Assembly (NCBI GenBank): GCA_013177895.1
Contig: JABLXV010000033.1
Location: forward strand, 1-46,899
Direction: 5' to 3'
Length of the DNA stretch: 46,899 nt
Origin: Brevinematales bacterium
Lineage (GTDB): Bacteria; Spirochaetota; Brevinematia; Brevinematales; GWF1-51-8
Numbering within the stretch: position 1 is the first letter of the stretch; each line of letters starts with the position of its first letter. Under the pieces are notes generated by a model, which saw only the letters and a program-made list of their open reading frames with translations, did not search any database and was not told the DNA's origin. Positions 1-8,089 of the stretch are shown here, one piece after another. Both the position numbers and the translations under genes were made by a program.

Positions 1-96
1 GCGACAGCTCGAAAACTGCTCGGGATTATCTATGATACTCTCAAGAATGGATGGGTGTTCGAGGACTTCCCGAATTTTATACTGAAAAATACATAA
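1..96 (+). CDS. IS110-type transposase, C-terminal end (partial)
   Basis: Frame 1 is open from the window edge to a TAA at 94-96 and gives 31 residues with the run ARKLLGIIYDTLKNGWVFED. An Ala-Arg-Lys-Leu start followed by a short amphipathic helix ('YDTLKNG') resembles the extreme C-terminus of IS110-family (transposase_20) transposases, from memory of that family. The body of the protein lies outside the window, so the DEDD and serine active-site regions cannot be checked. It is followed by a non-coding stretch with a strong inverted repeat, which would fit the flank of such an element. It could instead be the tail of an unrelated protein. Confidence 0.5.
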   Translation, partial: ATARKLLGIIYDTLKNGWVFEDFPNFILKNT

Positions 97-141
97 GTAG
101 ATTGTTTTTTATCATAGGAGAAAGAACGAAAGAAAGAGGTT

Positions 142-291
142 CCCCGCCGGATCCCGCTTTGTAGTGCAGGGGCGCGAAACGGGAAACGCCGCAACTCGCC
201 TCAAGCTCCTCAGTAAGTGAAAACAGGTCGCGCTCGAACAACGGCGTTTCAACCCGTTTCGCTTAGAAAAAGTCGCGGCATAGCGGCGGGG
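142..291. repeat. Nested inverted repeat, possible structured RNA
   Basis: The inner arms are 174-191 and 242-262. They are complementary over 18 bp, apart from three extra bases in the right arm, and enclose a 50-nt loop. An outer pair, CCCCGCCG at 142-149 and CGGCGGGG at 284-291, is placed symmetrically outside them. Transcribed from either strand, this would fold into a roughly 150-nt long hairpin. Its position just after the transposase end suggests an element-encoded RNA or element terminus, but neither is shown by the sequence. Confidence 0.55.
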
Positions 292-385
292 CATAAACGG
301 CCAAAATACGTAACCGCATATTAGAATTGCAGTTGTCTGCCCAACCGCGATACTCCCCGCAGCGGTATGCAATCCGCGAATATTT

Positions 386-414
386 TTGCTAAAAGCGCGG
401 GAAACCTGTAGAAT
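386..414 (+). promoter_or_regulatory. Predicted sigma70 promoter
   Basis: TTGCTA at 386-391 and TAGAAT at 409-414 are separated by 17 bp, upstream of the hydroxylase start at 443. It would drive the four-gene run to 2220. Confidence 0.45.
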
Positions 415-442
415 ACGGGATAGCTGAAAAGGAAGGTATATT

Positions 443-1081
443 ATGGAAACGATAAAAAAGAACGACGAACCGATCCGCTTATTCAAGTCGGATGCGCTGG
501 AGTTTTTCACGCATATTTCGCCGGTTGTCGTGGCGGTCGTCTGGGCGCCGATCATCGGCCTGTTTGTCACCCTGTCGGCGATCGAATCGTCCGCGGCCGG
601 GCAGATATGGGTCGTTTTCCCGGCGTTTATACTCGGCGCGTTCCTATGGACGTTCTGGGAATATATCCTGCACCGATTTTTATTCCATTATCATCCCAAG
701 TCTGAGGCCGGTAAACGGATCAATTTCCTGTTTCACGGGATTCACCATGCCCAGCCGATGGAGAAGACGCGGCTTGTGATGCCCCCGGTCGTGAGTCTCC
801 CGTTAGGGCTGATTTTCTACGGGCTATATTTTCTGCTGTTCTTCCTCCTGTTCGGGCTGCCGCTATGGGTGAAACCGTTATTCGCCGGCACGGTGTTCGG
901 ATACCTCTGCTACGATATCACGCATTACGCGACCCATCATTTCAGGATCAAGGGCGGATATCTGGAAAGCGTGCGCTCGCATCATATGAAGCACCACGCC
1001 TCCACCCCGGATAAACGCTTCGGGGTGACCAGTAAGTTATGGGACCTGGTGTTCGGTACGGAGCCCGGCGAGGCGAAATAG
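443..1081 (+). CDS. Fatty acid hydroxylase / sterol desaturase family protein
   Basis: This is a 212-residue integral membrane protein with four histidine clusters typical of the FA hydroxylase superfamily: HRFLFHYH, HGIHH, HYATHH and HHMKHH. In this family the clusters bind a di-iron centre that hydroxylates or desaturates lipid chains. Hydrophobic segments lie near residues 25-65 and 110-150. The spacing and the 'EYILHRFLFH' start of the catalytic part are closest to the fatty-acid 2-hydroxylase (FA2H/Scs7) branch; no cytochrome b5 domain is fused. The start follows GGAAGG at a normal distance. The substrate is not known, with a 2-hydroxylated membrane lipid the most likely product. It is the first gene of a short co-directional run. 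Confidence 0.85.
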   Translation: METIKKNDEPIRLFKSDALEFFTHISPVVVAVVWAPIIGLFVTLSAIESSAAGQIWVVFPAFILGAFLWTFWEYILHRFLFHYHPKSEAGKRINFLFHGIHHAQPMEKTRLVMPPVVSLPLGLIFYGLYFLLFFLLFGLPLWVKPLFAGTVFGYLCYDITHYATHHFRIKGGYLESVRSHHMKHHASTPDKRFGVTSKLWDLVFGTEPGEAK

Positions 1082-1098
1082 ACGAGACGGAGGGGGAT

Positions 1099-1635
1099 AT
1101 GAGAAAACACCCCGAGATAGGATGCTGCGGCCTCGAGTGCGGGCTTTGCCCGAGGTACTATACCGACGGCGGGTCGCGTTGCCCCGGGTGCGGCGGCGAG
1201 GGTTTCGAGGAGAAACACCCGTCATGCGGGTTTGTTACCTGCTGTGTAAAAAAGCATGAAACCGAGGCCTGCGGGCTTTGCGCGGAATTCCCGTGCGGAA
1301 GGTTCGACAACGAGACGGGGGAGCATGATTCGTTTATCACCCACCGGAACGTGATGTCCAATTCCCGCGAGATCGGTAAAGCGGGGATGGACGCGTTTAT
1401 AAAGGGGTTAGCCGGAAGGATGTCGGCGCTCGAAATAATGCTCCGCGATTACGACGACGGGCGTTCGAAAAGTTTCTACTGTCTGGCGTGTGCGTTACTA
1501 TCCCCGGATACGCTGAAATCCGTTATCGGCGGGATACCGCCGGAGGGAGACCGTAAAGCGCGGGCTAAGGAGCTCAGGGAGCGGCTGGAGGAATTGGCCG
1601 GGAAGGAAGGAATCGAGTTAAAATTACGGCTTTAA
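1099..1635 (+). CDS. Cysteine-rich DUF3795 family protein
   Basis: This 178-residue protein has a cysteine-dense N-terminal half: CCGLECGLC, CPGC, CC and CGLCAEFPC within about the first 75 residues. That pattern matches DUF3795, a family presumed to bind metal or an Fe-S cluster and without an established function. The rest is helical and charged. The ATG at 1099 is chosen because GGAGGGGG lies just upstream. An in-frame ATG at 1039 lies inside the hydroxylase gene and has no ribosome site. It begins 17 bp after the hydroxylase stop, so the two are likely co-transcribed. Confidence 0.75.
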   Translation: MRKHPEIGCCGLECGLCPRYYTDGGSRCPGCGGEGFEEKHPSCGFVTCCVKKHETEACGLCAEFPCGRFDNETGEHDSFITHRNVMSNSREIGKAGMDAFIKGLAGRMSALEIMLRDYDDGRSKSFYCLACALLSPDTLKSVIGGIPPEGDRKARAKELRERLEELAGKEGIELKLRL

Positions 1636-1654
1636 CGATAGAAAGGAGCTGATT

Positions 1655-1849
1655 ATGGACGGCACACGCCGCGAGAATATCACGCGCGGGGCGCATGTAA
1701 ATATCGTACTGAAGAAAGACCAGCCGACCGGGGCGTTGACCGAGGGTTATGTGAAGGATATCCTCACCAGTTCGCCGTACCATTCGCGCGGGATCAAGGT
1801 ACGTCTGGAGACCGGGGCGGTCGGCCGCGTACAGGAAATGCTGGAGTAG
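1655..1849 (+). CDS. ywbE: YwbE family small protein
   Basis: This 64-residue protein matches the YwbE (DUF2196) pattern along its length: a 'G..V.IV.K.DQ.TG.LT.G.V..ILT.S..H.RGIKV.L..G.VGRVQ' layout, visible here as VNIVLKKDQPTG, ILTSSPYHSRGIKV and GRVQEML. The family is a small all-beta, KOW-like fold found in many bacteria, with no assigned role. AAAGGAG lies upstream of the ATG. It sits five bases before the next gene. Confidence 0.88.
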   Translation: MDGTRRENITRGAHVNIVLKKDQPTGALTEGYVKDILTSSPYHSRGIKVRLETGAVGRVQEMLE

Positions 1850-1854
1850 GATGT

Positions 1855-2220
1855 ATGAAGGAAATGAATTACCTGCGCGTGCAGGTGCGGTATAGCGGAA
1901 AAACCGGGAAGCCGGTCGGGATATTCGCGGCGGTGTACCATCTGATGAACGCGGGAGCGTTATCGGCAGAGGAAACAAAGCTGTATAAAGATATCGAGGC
2001 ATGGTTCGAGGAATATCTGCCGAACCCGCCGTTCTATGATAACGGGAATCCCGATAAGGCGATCACCTACTTCAAGAACAACAAAACCTTACATATGCTG
2101 GAAAAGCTCATGCCGTTATTGGGGCTTCTCGATAAGTATAAAGTACCCTATGATGTGGTTTATACCAATTTTCCCGGGAATATTATCTACGAGGACGATT
2201 TTCAGGTCGCGGTAATCTGA
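1855..2220 (+). CDS. Hypothetical protein, 121 residues
   Basis: I do not recognise a family. The protein is soluble, without a signal peptide, and rich in aromatic and charged residues. It contains 'SGKTGKPVGIFAAVYHL' near the start and 'YKVPYDVVYTNFPGNIIYEDDF' near the end. The ATG lies five bases after the ywbE stop and follows GGAGTAGGA, so the two are translationally close and probably co-expressed. Its last 19 bases overlap the end of the convergent dehydrogenase gene. Confidence 0.7.
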   Translation: MKEMNYLRVQVRYSGKTGKPVGIFAAVYHLMNAGALSAEETKLYKDIEAWFEEYLPNPPFYDNGNPDKAITYFKNNKTLHMLEKLMPLLGLLDKYKVPYDVVYTNFPGNIIYEDDFQVAVI

Positions 2221-3092
2221 AATCCCGTCAATCTCGCGCTTTCATCCCATAGTTCTTTAGCCTTTAAAGTATCATAGCTCTCGCCGGACGAAGGGGCATC
2301 CATGCCGCGGTCGAAATACTTTCCGCTGGCCGGGACGTCTGTTATGAGTTTCGATAACGCCAGCCCCGCCTTATCGGTGGTACAGCTGCCGGGGATAAAT
2401 CCCGCAAATACCGGAAGCATGATGTACCACGCGAATTTCATCATCGGCGAATTATTTCGCCCGAGGCCGGTACCGGGCAGAAGCCCCGGATTGAACGCGT
2501 TTATCATAATATCAGGCCGGCGGCGGGAGAGCTCATAAGTAAAGAAGATATTGCAAAGTTTGGATGTCGCGTAACGGCACATACCGAGCTTCGATAAGTT
2601 CGCATCGGGGGTATCGGCAGGGTGTGCCATTTCCTCGGGGGTGGTATAATTCGGCGGTGCGAACGATCCCTTACCGGCGGGGTTATGAAGCCCGCTCGAT
2701 ACGACCGCGATCTTTTTCAGTTCGGCGTATTTTGCTGTCAGGAGATTGGCCAGGAGGAAATGCCCCAAATGGTTGACCCCGAACGTCTCCTCGAACCCGT
2801 CGGAGGTATAACGCGTCTTACCCGCGTATTGCACCCCGGCGTTACAGATAAGACCGTGTATAAGAGGCTTGGTCTCGTTGACAAATCCGCGGATAGATGT
2901 TAACGAGCCCAAGTCGAGCCGACGCACATCGATGGAATCGTTTCCTGTCAGCCGTATCAGCTTCCCGCGCGCGGTATTCCCTTTCGCGGTGTTTCTGCAC
3001 GCAATGATGACGGCGTATCCCTGTCTGAGGAGGTGCTTCGTGGCATGGAATCCCAGCCCTGAGTTTCCCCCGGTAACGATAATTGTTTCTAT
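2202..3092 (-). CDS. Short-chain dehydrogenase/reductase with apparent ATA start
   Basis: This NAD(P)-dependent SDR belongs to the retinol-dehydrogenase-like branch. Read from 3092 it is 296 residues. It has a TGGNSGLG nucleotide-binding loop at residues 7-14, NAG at 84-86, a serine pair at 132-133 and the catalytic YATSK (Tyr174, Lys178). No ATG, GTG or TTG lies upstream of the Rossmann loop in this frame before the stop. The reading ATA-GAA-ACA-ATT sits 7 nt after GGAG (3100-3103 on the plus strand), exactly where a start is expected. The first GTG (2927) would remove the cofactor-binding loop. It follows osmC by 36 bp, so the two probably form one operon. Substrate unknown. Confidence 0.8.
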   Translation of the reverse strand: METIIVTGGNSGLGFHATKHLLRQGYAVIIACRNTAKGNTARGKLIRLTGNDSIDVRRLDLGSLTSIRGFVNETKPLIHGLICNAGVQYAGKTRYTSDGFEETFGVNHLGHFLLANLLTAKYAELKKIAVVSSGLHNPAGKGSFAPPNYTTPEEMAHPADTPDANLSKLGMCRYATSKLCNIFFTYELSRRRPDIMINAFNPGLLPGTGLGRNNSPMMKFAWYIMLPVFAGFIPGSCTTDKAGLALSKLITDVPASGKYFDRGMDAPSSGESYDTLKAKELWDESARLTGFQITAT

Positions 3093-3128
3093 AATAGTGC
3101 TCCTATTTCATAAATATTGAATTATGAT

Positions 3129-3557
3129 TTACGCAACGGTAATCGTATATTCTGCGGTAACCTCGCAGTTTCCGCGAAGATTGTCCCATACCGGGCAGAA
3201 AGCCTCCTCGGTCAGCTGTATAGCGCGCTTGATATCAGAGTCCTGAGCATCGGGGGACACCAGTTCGAAGAACAGTTCGATTTTATGGAACGATGTGGGG
3301 TGTTGTTCGCGGCGGTATCCTTTTGCGCGCGCGTTAAACGATATGACGGTTTTCCGCTTCTTTCGCAGGATGGAGACGATGGTCGAGCCGCTGCATGAGG
3401 CAAGGCTCATCAGAAGGAGCTGCATCGGCATATATCCCTGCCCGTCCCCGAGCGGCGGGACATAATCGAGGGTGATCGGCGGATTATCCCCGGCGGAGCC
3501 TTTGAATCCCAGTTTATTGTTGACGAGTTCGACCGCGCATTCCAGAAAGTCAGACAT
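3129..3557 (-). CDS. OsmC family peroxiredoxin-like protein
   Basis: This 142-residue cytoplasmic protein has the OsmC/Ohr fold. The two family cysteines are present: Cys55 in 'SLASCSG' and Cys121 in 'AFCPVW'. The family uses this pair to reduce organic hydroperoxides. The sequence is closer to the YhfA/OsmC-like group than to classical Ohr, judging from 'PMQLLLMSLASCSG'. The ATG follows AGGAGA at a normal distance, and a near-consensus promoter lies at 3608-3636. It leads the dehydrogenase gene. Confidence 0.88.
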   Translation of the reverse strand: MSDFLECAVELVNNKLGFKGSAGDNPPITLDYVPPLGDGQGYMPMQLLLMSLASCSGSTIVSILRKKRKTVISFNARAKGYRREQHPTSFHKIELFFELVSPDAQDSDIKRAIQLTEEAFCPVWDNLRGNCEVTAEYTITVA

Positions 3558-3607
3558 AATGATCTCCTTTTGAAAAAATATTTCATATATTGCTGAAATA
3601 GAATAGA

Positions 3608-3636
3608 ATTATACTCTAATCTCCGTGCTCCCGCAA
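3608..3636 (-). promoter_or_regulatory. Predicted sigma70 promoter for osmC-SDR
   Basis: On the minus strand, TTGCGG (3631-3636) and TATAAT (3608-3613) are 17 bp apart, about 50 bp before the osmC start. Confidence 0.65.
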
Positions 3637-3758
3637 GAAGTTTAAGTTTTTCTATAATCAGCATGATAAAAAATTCGGAACGTCCTACTGATAATTTGGG
3701 AAATTTATCGAATTTTCAGAACGAAAAACACTAATATACTTTTCGAAATTGAAAAAAT

Positions 3759-3786
3759 TTGAAATTCTAAAAAAGCGTGTTATAAT
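3759..3786 (+). promoter_or_regulatory. Predicted distal promoter of glucan locus
   Basis: TTGAAA at 3759-3764 and TATAAT at 3781-3786 with a 16-bp spacer lie in the AT-rich 3558-3879 gap. Together with the promoter at 3838-3865 this gives tandem promoters for the locus. The rest of the gap is AT-rich with short A/T palindromes such as AAATT-N5-AATTT near 3745-3760; no gene is seen in it. Confidence 0.5.
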
Positions 3787-3837
3787 AATGGTACAGGGTT
3801 GGTCTCTTTAAAAAATGAAATTAATAAAAAAAAAGTG

Positions 3838-3865
3838 TTGACAAAAATAAAAAATAGTGTATGAT
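3838..3865 (+). promoter_or_regulatory. Predicted proximal promoter of glucan locus
   Basis: A perfect TTGACA (3838-3843) and TATGAT (3860-3865) are separated by 16 bp. The expected transcript starts near 3872, leaving a leader of about 20 nt before the ATG at 3892. Confidence 0.7.
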
Positions 3866-3891
3866 TATTTAAAAACCAAATGGAGGGTTGT

Positions 3892-6800
3892 ATGCGCAAA
3901 GTCTGGTATTTATTTCTAGCTCTTTGTGTGGTGGGTTTCGCTCCTGTTTTCGCACAGAGCGATGACGAACCTATTTCGATGGTTGATGGTAAGCCCGATA
4001 CCGATGGTGACGGGATACCGGATGAGTGGGAAAAACAGTATGGTTTGAATCCCAACAATATGTTTGACGGCAAAATGGATATGGACGGCGACAAGATCAA
4101 GAATATCGATGAGTATAAGCTGAAAACCAATCCTACCGACAAAGACGTCGATAAGAACAAAGACGGAGTTGCGGACGATTGGATGAAGTTTTATGGTTTT
4201 ACCGACGCTAACGCGGATGCGGACGGCGACGGTGTTTCGAATAAAGAAGAATATGAAGCGGGTACGAATCCGACCGATGCAAACTCCTCTCCAAAAAAAG
4301 TAGCGAAAGTATCGCAAAAACATCCTGAACCCATTATGGATGGCATCAAAGAGAATATCGATCCCAATATTCCTGATAATCACCTTATCAAACCGAATGT
4401 TCTGAAATTTTTAGATCCTATTGGTGATGACAAAGGGCCTGGATACTATACTTATCCGACAAACCCTGTCTATGTACCTGGAGGGTTTGATATAGTTTCC
4501 TTTACAGTAGATGCATCTGGTTCAGACAATGTTATTTTTCAAATAACAATTAATGCGGATGTAAAGCAAGACTGGGGTATGGCTGCTGATTTCGATATCC
4601 AGCATTTTCAGATATATATTGATCAGGATAAGGTTCCCGGTTCCGGTAATGTAAAAAGTATTCCGGGGTTGAATATATATTTTGATCCGGCGGATGCGTG
4701 GGAAAAGGCGGTTATTATTACACCACAGCCCGATTCTCGTGTACAGATAGAAATAGATGTAAAAGCAAAAGAGATGTCTGGGGATATAGTTGTACCGATA
4801 AAGATTTCCGCTCAGGGTAGAACTTTTACTGCAGTTGTTAAAAAATCTGACTTAGGAATAACACCTGATACGGATATTACTACATGGGGTTGGCAGCTTA
4901 TAGCTCAATCGAATGAAGGTTACCCTGATCCCGAAGATATATTAACTAGAAATGTGAACGAGTATCGCGGTTTGCACCGTTTCGGCGGCGGTAACGATTA
5001 CTGGGGTGACCCGGAATTAATGGATTTGCTGGTATGGCCTGCAAAAGGTACGTTGCAGGAAGCAAAGGATCAGTTTGCTATCCTAAATGTATGGGAGAGT
5101 TACCCCGATCCGAAATTGGATATCAAAGCAGTTGTTCCTTTGATATACTCTGATGCAACCGAACAATGGGCACCTCCAGGAGGATTCTCGGGATTTGCCA
5201 AAGATTTGGCGGCTAAGATTAAACCGCCTGCCCAAAAAGATAAGTATGTTAGCGATAATTTTACGTTCTCCGGTAGTGTTAATGCGCAATGGTATTATAA
5301 CTTAGACAACACCTCATTAACTCCTGCACACCCAAGTTCTTTTGGGGGTGGAGGCTTGGATATTACGTTTAGACCGGATTCATATTATGATAACCATATT
5401 TATTCCCGTTTCACCCTGGAGTTTTACGGAAAAGCTTTCACTGATTTAGTGAACTTCTATGCCCGTATTTCAACGTGGTGGGGCCCTGATGCACAATGGG
5501 ATTATTGGCGGGGGAATTATTATAAAGAAACACATGCTCCTCAGGGAGTTTCTATTGATTTCGAGGCTTTTAGATTCCAATTAGTGAATCCTATTCCTAC
5601 AGTTGACTATATTTCAATAGGCAACTATGAATACCATATTTCCGCATGGACAGTTGGCGCTGCTTCATACCCCGATAGGGATAAATTTAAAGGAGTATTT
5701 CTTGACGGGTCCAGCGAGGTAATGAAAATAGTATATAATGTAGCATATTTTTATCCCTTCCCTTGGCTTGGGTTAGGATGGAGCCTTGGTGATTATACGG
5801 CGCGTGATAATGTTATTTCCGGTTTGTTTAAATTTGAACCTTTAAGCTTTTTAAAAGTTAAGACAACAGGTATGCTGTATTCTGATTGGGAGTATGGCAA
5901 AAAAGATAACGATACAGGTTTAACTGGTTTAGCAAAAAGATTTCAGAATGCCGCGGGCGATTTAGATGTAGTTATAGATTTTAAAGCTTTAAATACAGAC
6001 TTTGGTTTTCAGGTACAAGGTGGTATTTCACAGGTTTGGCGCGGTACTAATATAACCTCAGGCGGTATAATAGGTGATAGTGGGGTTGGTATTCCTGCCG
6101 GTATTAATGATATTTTCGGTTTCTTTGGCGTAGGAACCCTAAAAATGAAGAATTTATTTGGTAGTAGTATCAACGTTATTTTGCAGGGGTTCTATTTGCA
6201 CGATTATTACTCGATAATGGCAGGACGGGGTGATTACGGTTTTGCCGCACGTCAAGATGTATTCCTGATGTATGGAAATCAGTCTGCTTCCGCTTATGCA
6301 CAGGATGACGCTAAGTTTAAAAAATGGGATTTCGTTATGTGGGAAAGCGTTGGTGATGGGCAATGGGCAGGCGGTACAGGAATTATCGAAATGACAGCCG
6401 GGTTGCTGAATATTCATACTGAGTTTTCCGTTTGGGGCTTTAATAATACCAACTGGAATAAATTACCTTCTGGATATACGAACGGGCAGATCATAACGCA
6501 TCCTACAATACCGGCAGCAACATATACGAATAATACGCTCGCATACGCGATGCGCGGATACTTCTCAATGGGATACAAACTGAATATCGGTTCCGGTCTT
6601 GATCTTAAACTCAGTTATTTGTTTAATCATACCATGGACTGGTGGCCGATGTCCGCAACCTCTCATACCCGCGACGGTATGACCGGAGTTTATATGTTCA
6701 ACTACGGCTTTACATACTTCAGCCATGTGCCCAAGATTACCGCATATTATCAGTTTACAAAAGCACTCAAAATTGGTCTTGGATTCGAATATCAGAACGA

Positions 6801-7050
6801 TACCATACATGACTTATATCCCGGTGCTACATATCCGGATTATAACGTTCAGGGATATTCGCTGATATTTGATTTACAGATTAATACTCCTTTGGGCACT
6901 ATTCGCTCATATGTACAGGGGTATATTTCAGATAATCCCAGAGGTATAATTTGGGGTGGAACACACAGTGCTGATTTCAGGACACCTTATATTTATTTTG
7001 GTAATAAGTATAATATCCTTGCGCTCACTGAATTAGATATTTACTTCTAA
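3892..7050 (+). CDS. Outer-membrane protein with Ca-binding repeats and glucodextranase-C-like module
   Basis: The protein is about 1052 residues. The ATG at 3892 is chosen because the GGAGGG motif overlaps the earlier in-frame ATG at 3880. A signal peptide ends near 'PVFA|QSDD'. Residues about 30-125 hold three acidic units such as DTDGDGIPDEWE and DADGDGVSNKEE, like thrombospondin type 3 / EF-loop calcium sites. Residues about 175-420 begin 'DPIGDDKGPGYYTYP' and contain 'IQHFQIYIDQD', strongly recalling the C-terminal module of glucodextranases and some GH13 enzymes. From about residue 450 to the terminal 'LDIYF' the sequence alternates polar and aromatic residues in short strands and ends in Phe, as outer-membrane barrels do. 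I infer a glucan-binding porin or scaffold. It opens the operon ending with the amylase. Confidence 0.75.
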   Translation: MRKVWYLFLALCVVGFAPVFAQSDDEPISMVDGKPDTDGDGIPDEWEKQYGLNPNNMFDGKMDMDGDKIKNIDEYKLKTNPTDKDVDKNKDGVADDWMKFYGFTDANADADGDGVSNKEEYEAGTNPTDANSSPKKVAKVSQKHPEPIMDGIKENIDPNIPDNHLIKPNVLKFLDPIGDDKGPGYYTYPTNPVYVPGGFDIVSFTVDASGSDNVIFQITINADVKQDWGMAADFDIQHFQIYIDQDKVPGSGNVKSIPGLNIYFDPADAWEKAVIITPQPDSRVQIEIDVKAKEMSGDIVVPIKISAQGRTFTAVVKKSDLGITPDTDITTWGWQLIAQSNEGYPDPEDILTRNVNEYRGLHRFGGGNDYWGDPELMDLLVWPAKGTLQEAKDQFAILNVWESYPDPKLDIKAVVPLIYSDATEQWAPPGGFSGFAKDLAAKIKPPAQKDKYVSDNFTFSGSVNAQWYYNLDNTSLTPAHPSSFGGGGLDITFRPDSYYDNHIYSRFTLEFYGKAFTDLVNFYARISTWWGPDAQWDYWRGNYYKETHAPQGVSIDFEAFRFQLVNPIPTVDYISIGNYEYHISAWTVGAASYPDRDKFKGVFLDGSSEVMKIVYNVAYFYPFPWLGLGWSLGDYTARDNVISGLFKFEPLSFLKVKTTGMLYSDWEYGKKDNDTGLTGLAKRFQNAAGDLDVVIDFKALNTDFGFQVQGGISQVWRGTNITSGGIIGDSGVGIPAGINDIFGFFGVGTLKMKNLFGSSINVILQGFYLHDYYSIMAGRGDYGFAARQDVFLMYGNQSASAYAQDDAKFKKWDFVMWESVGDGQWAGGTGIIEMTAGLLNIHTEFSVWGFNNTNWNKLPSGYTNGQIITHPTIPAATYTNNTLAYAMRGYFSMGYKLNIGSGLDLKLSYLFNHTMDWWPMSATSHTRDGMTGVYMFNYGFTYFSHVPKITAYYQFTKALKIGLGFEYQNDTIHDLYPGATYPDYNVQGYSLIFDLQINTPLGTIRSYVQGYISDNPRGIIWGGTHSADFRTPYIYFGNKYNILALTELDIYF

Positions 7051-7062
7051 AAGGAGGAAAAA

Positions 7063-8067
7063 ATGAAGCGTATATCATTTCAAATTACATCATTACTCAT
7101 ATTCGCCTTAGTTGCGTTATCCGGTTGCTGGTCGCTAACTGATGAGCCTACTTTTAGAACTGAATTAAGACCGGGCGAGGATCCGGGTCATGCAGGCACT
7201 ACGAATTATCAGTATGTCTCAAATGTAACTATTTATGGAACCGTTCTGGCAACAATTAATGATGCCGACGGGGATTACAAGGGTGACGGTACGTTGAGAA
7301 TGCCCCCTGCGATTCTGTTTCCTGATGTGTTTGATATCCATCAGGTAATTATCACAGCGGATTCGACGAATGTATACTTCTATATTGCTTTTCAGGACAG
7401 ATATTATTCTTCTCCTGACGATGCAACAAACAGTGTCGCCGGATTCTTTAATATGTTCGTTGGTATTCAAATCGGTCAGGCCGGTGATATGACCGGTAAT
7501 CCGAATATACAATTTTTCGCTCCGATCGACGGAACTCAGGATCAGCTGGATACTAAAGTGAATGCGACCGGTTTTACCTTTAAATATGGCATAGGCTTAA
7601 TAGGGAACACTCCGACAGACACCGCTTTTTCACAGCCGGAAATACCCGGTACTTTGTTCGATGCATTTGGTAATTCCGGATCGATCGGTGATATAAAAAC
7701 AGGGCCGAATTTAACGAATGTACAGTCAATATTTACCCCTTACGAATACCCTAATACCTGCACGACCTTCGTAGTTGTCGTCCCCCGTGGGACATGGCTG
7801 ACCGCAGGCGAATGGCGAATATTAATATTCTCGTGGAACTGGCAGGATTACGGTCATAACGACCACTTGGAGTATCCCGGGTTTAACGGTCATCTTCGTG
7901 AAAATTCCGGCGGTATTCCCGTCAGTTGGCAGTTCGGATCGTCGGGCGGTTCTGTTGCCTTAATGGCGGATATTGTTACCTCTGATTCGAATGTACAGAA
8001 GACCATCCTGACCAAGGGAAGCGAAGCGGTTACCGCCGACCAGTGTATTACAGTAACATTACCTTAA
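7063..8067 (+). CDS. Lipoprotein with glucodextranase-C-like module
   Basis: This 334-residue lipoprotein has its lipobox ending at Cys22 (LSGC). After a short linker, 'DADGDYKGDGTLRMPP' and 'DVFDIHQVIIT' give the same order of features as the module in the preceding protein: an acidic opening, a Pro-rich strand, then a 'fDi..v.i' strand. The later 'WRILIFSWNWQDYGHNDHLEYPG' suggests an aromatic binding face. It begins 12 bp after the outer-membrane protein gene and has AAAGGAGG upstream. It is likely displayed on the cell envelope as an accessory glycan-binding protein; the fold assignment is inference. Confidence 0.65.
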   Translation: MKRISFQITSLLIFALVALSGCWSLTDEPTFRTELRPGEDPGHAGTTNYQYVSNVTIYGTVLATINDADGDYKGDGTLRMPPAILFPDVFDIHQVIITADSTNVYFYIAFQDRYYSSPDDATNSVAGFFNMFVGIQIGQAGDMTGNPNIQFFAPIDGTQDQLDTKVNATGFTFKYGIGLIGNTPTDTAFSQPEIPGTLFDAFGNSGSIGDIKTGPNLTNVQSIFTPYEYPNTCTTFVVVVPRGTWLTAGEWRILIFSWNWQDYGHNDHLEYPGFNGHLRENSGGIPVSWQFGSSGGSVALMADIVTSDSNVQKTILTKGSEAVTADQCITVTLP

Positions 8068-8089
8068 AAATTTTTTAGGAGGTTCATTT

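Larger units (their letters stand above)
97..442. other. Non-coding flank of the transposase fragment
   Basis: This 346-bp stretch holds no convincing gene. Open frames on the minus strand lack a ribosome-binding site and run into the hydroxylase gene. It contains the nested inverted repeat at 142-291 and a likely promoter at 386-414 for the gene that begins at 443. It is probably the end of the mobile element plus the upstream region of the next operon; the boundary cannot be placed. Confidence 0.5.

Noticed and set aside
112-570. Minus-strand open frame across the transposase flank
   Set aside because: No ribosome site and no family resemblance; it runs antisense into the hydroxylase gene and its sequence follows from the inverted repeat.
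3880-3891. Earlier ATG for the large outer-membrane protein
   Set aside because: The GGAGGG ribosome site overlaps it, and the signal peptide starts cleanly at 3892.
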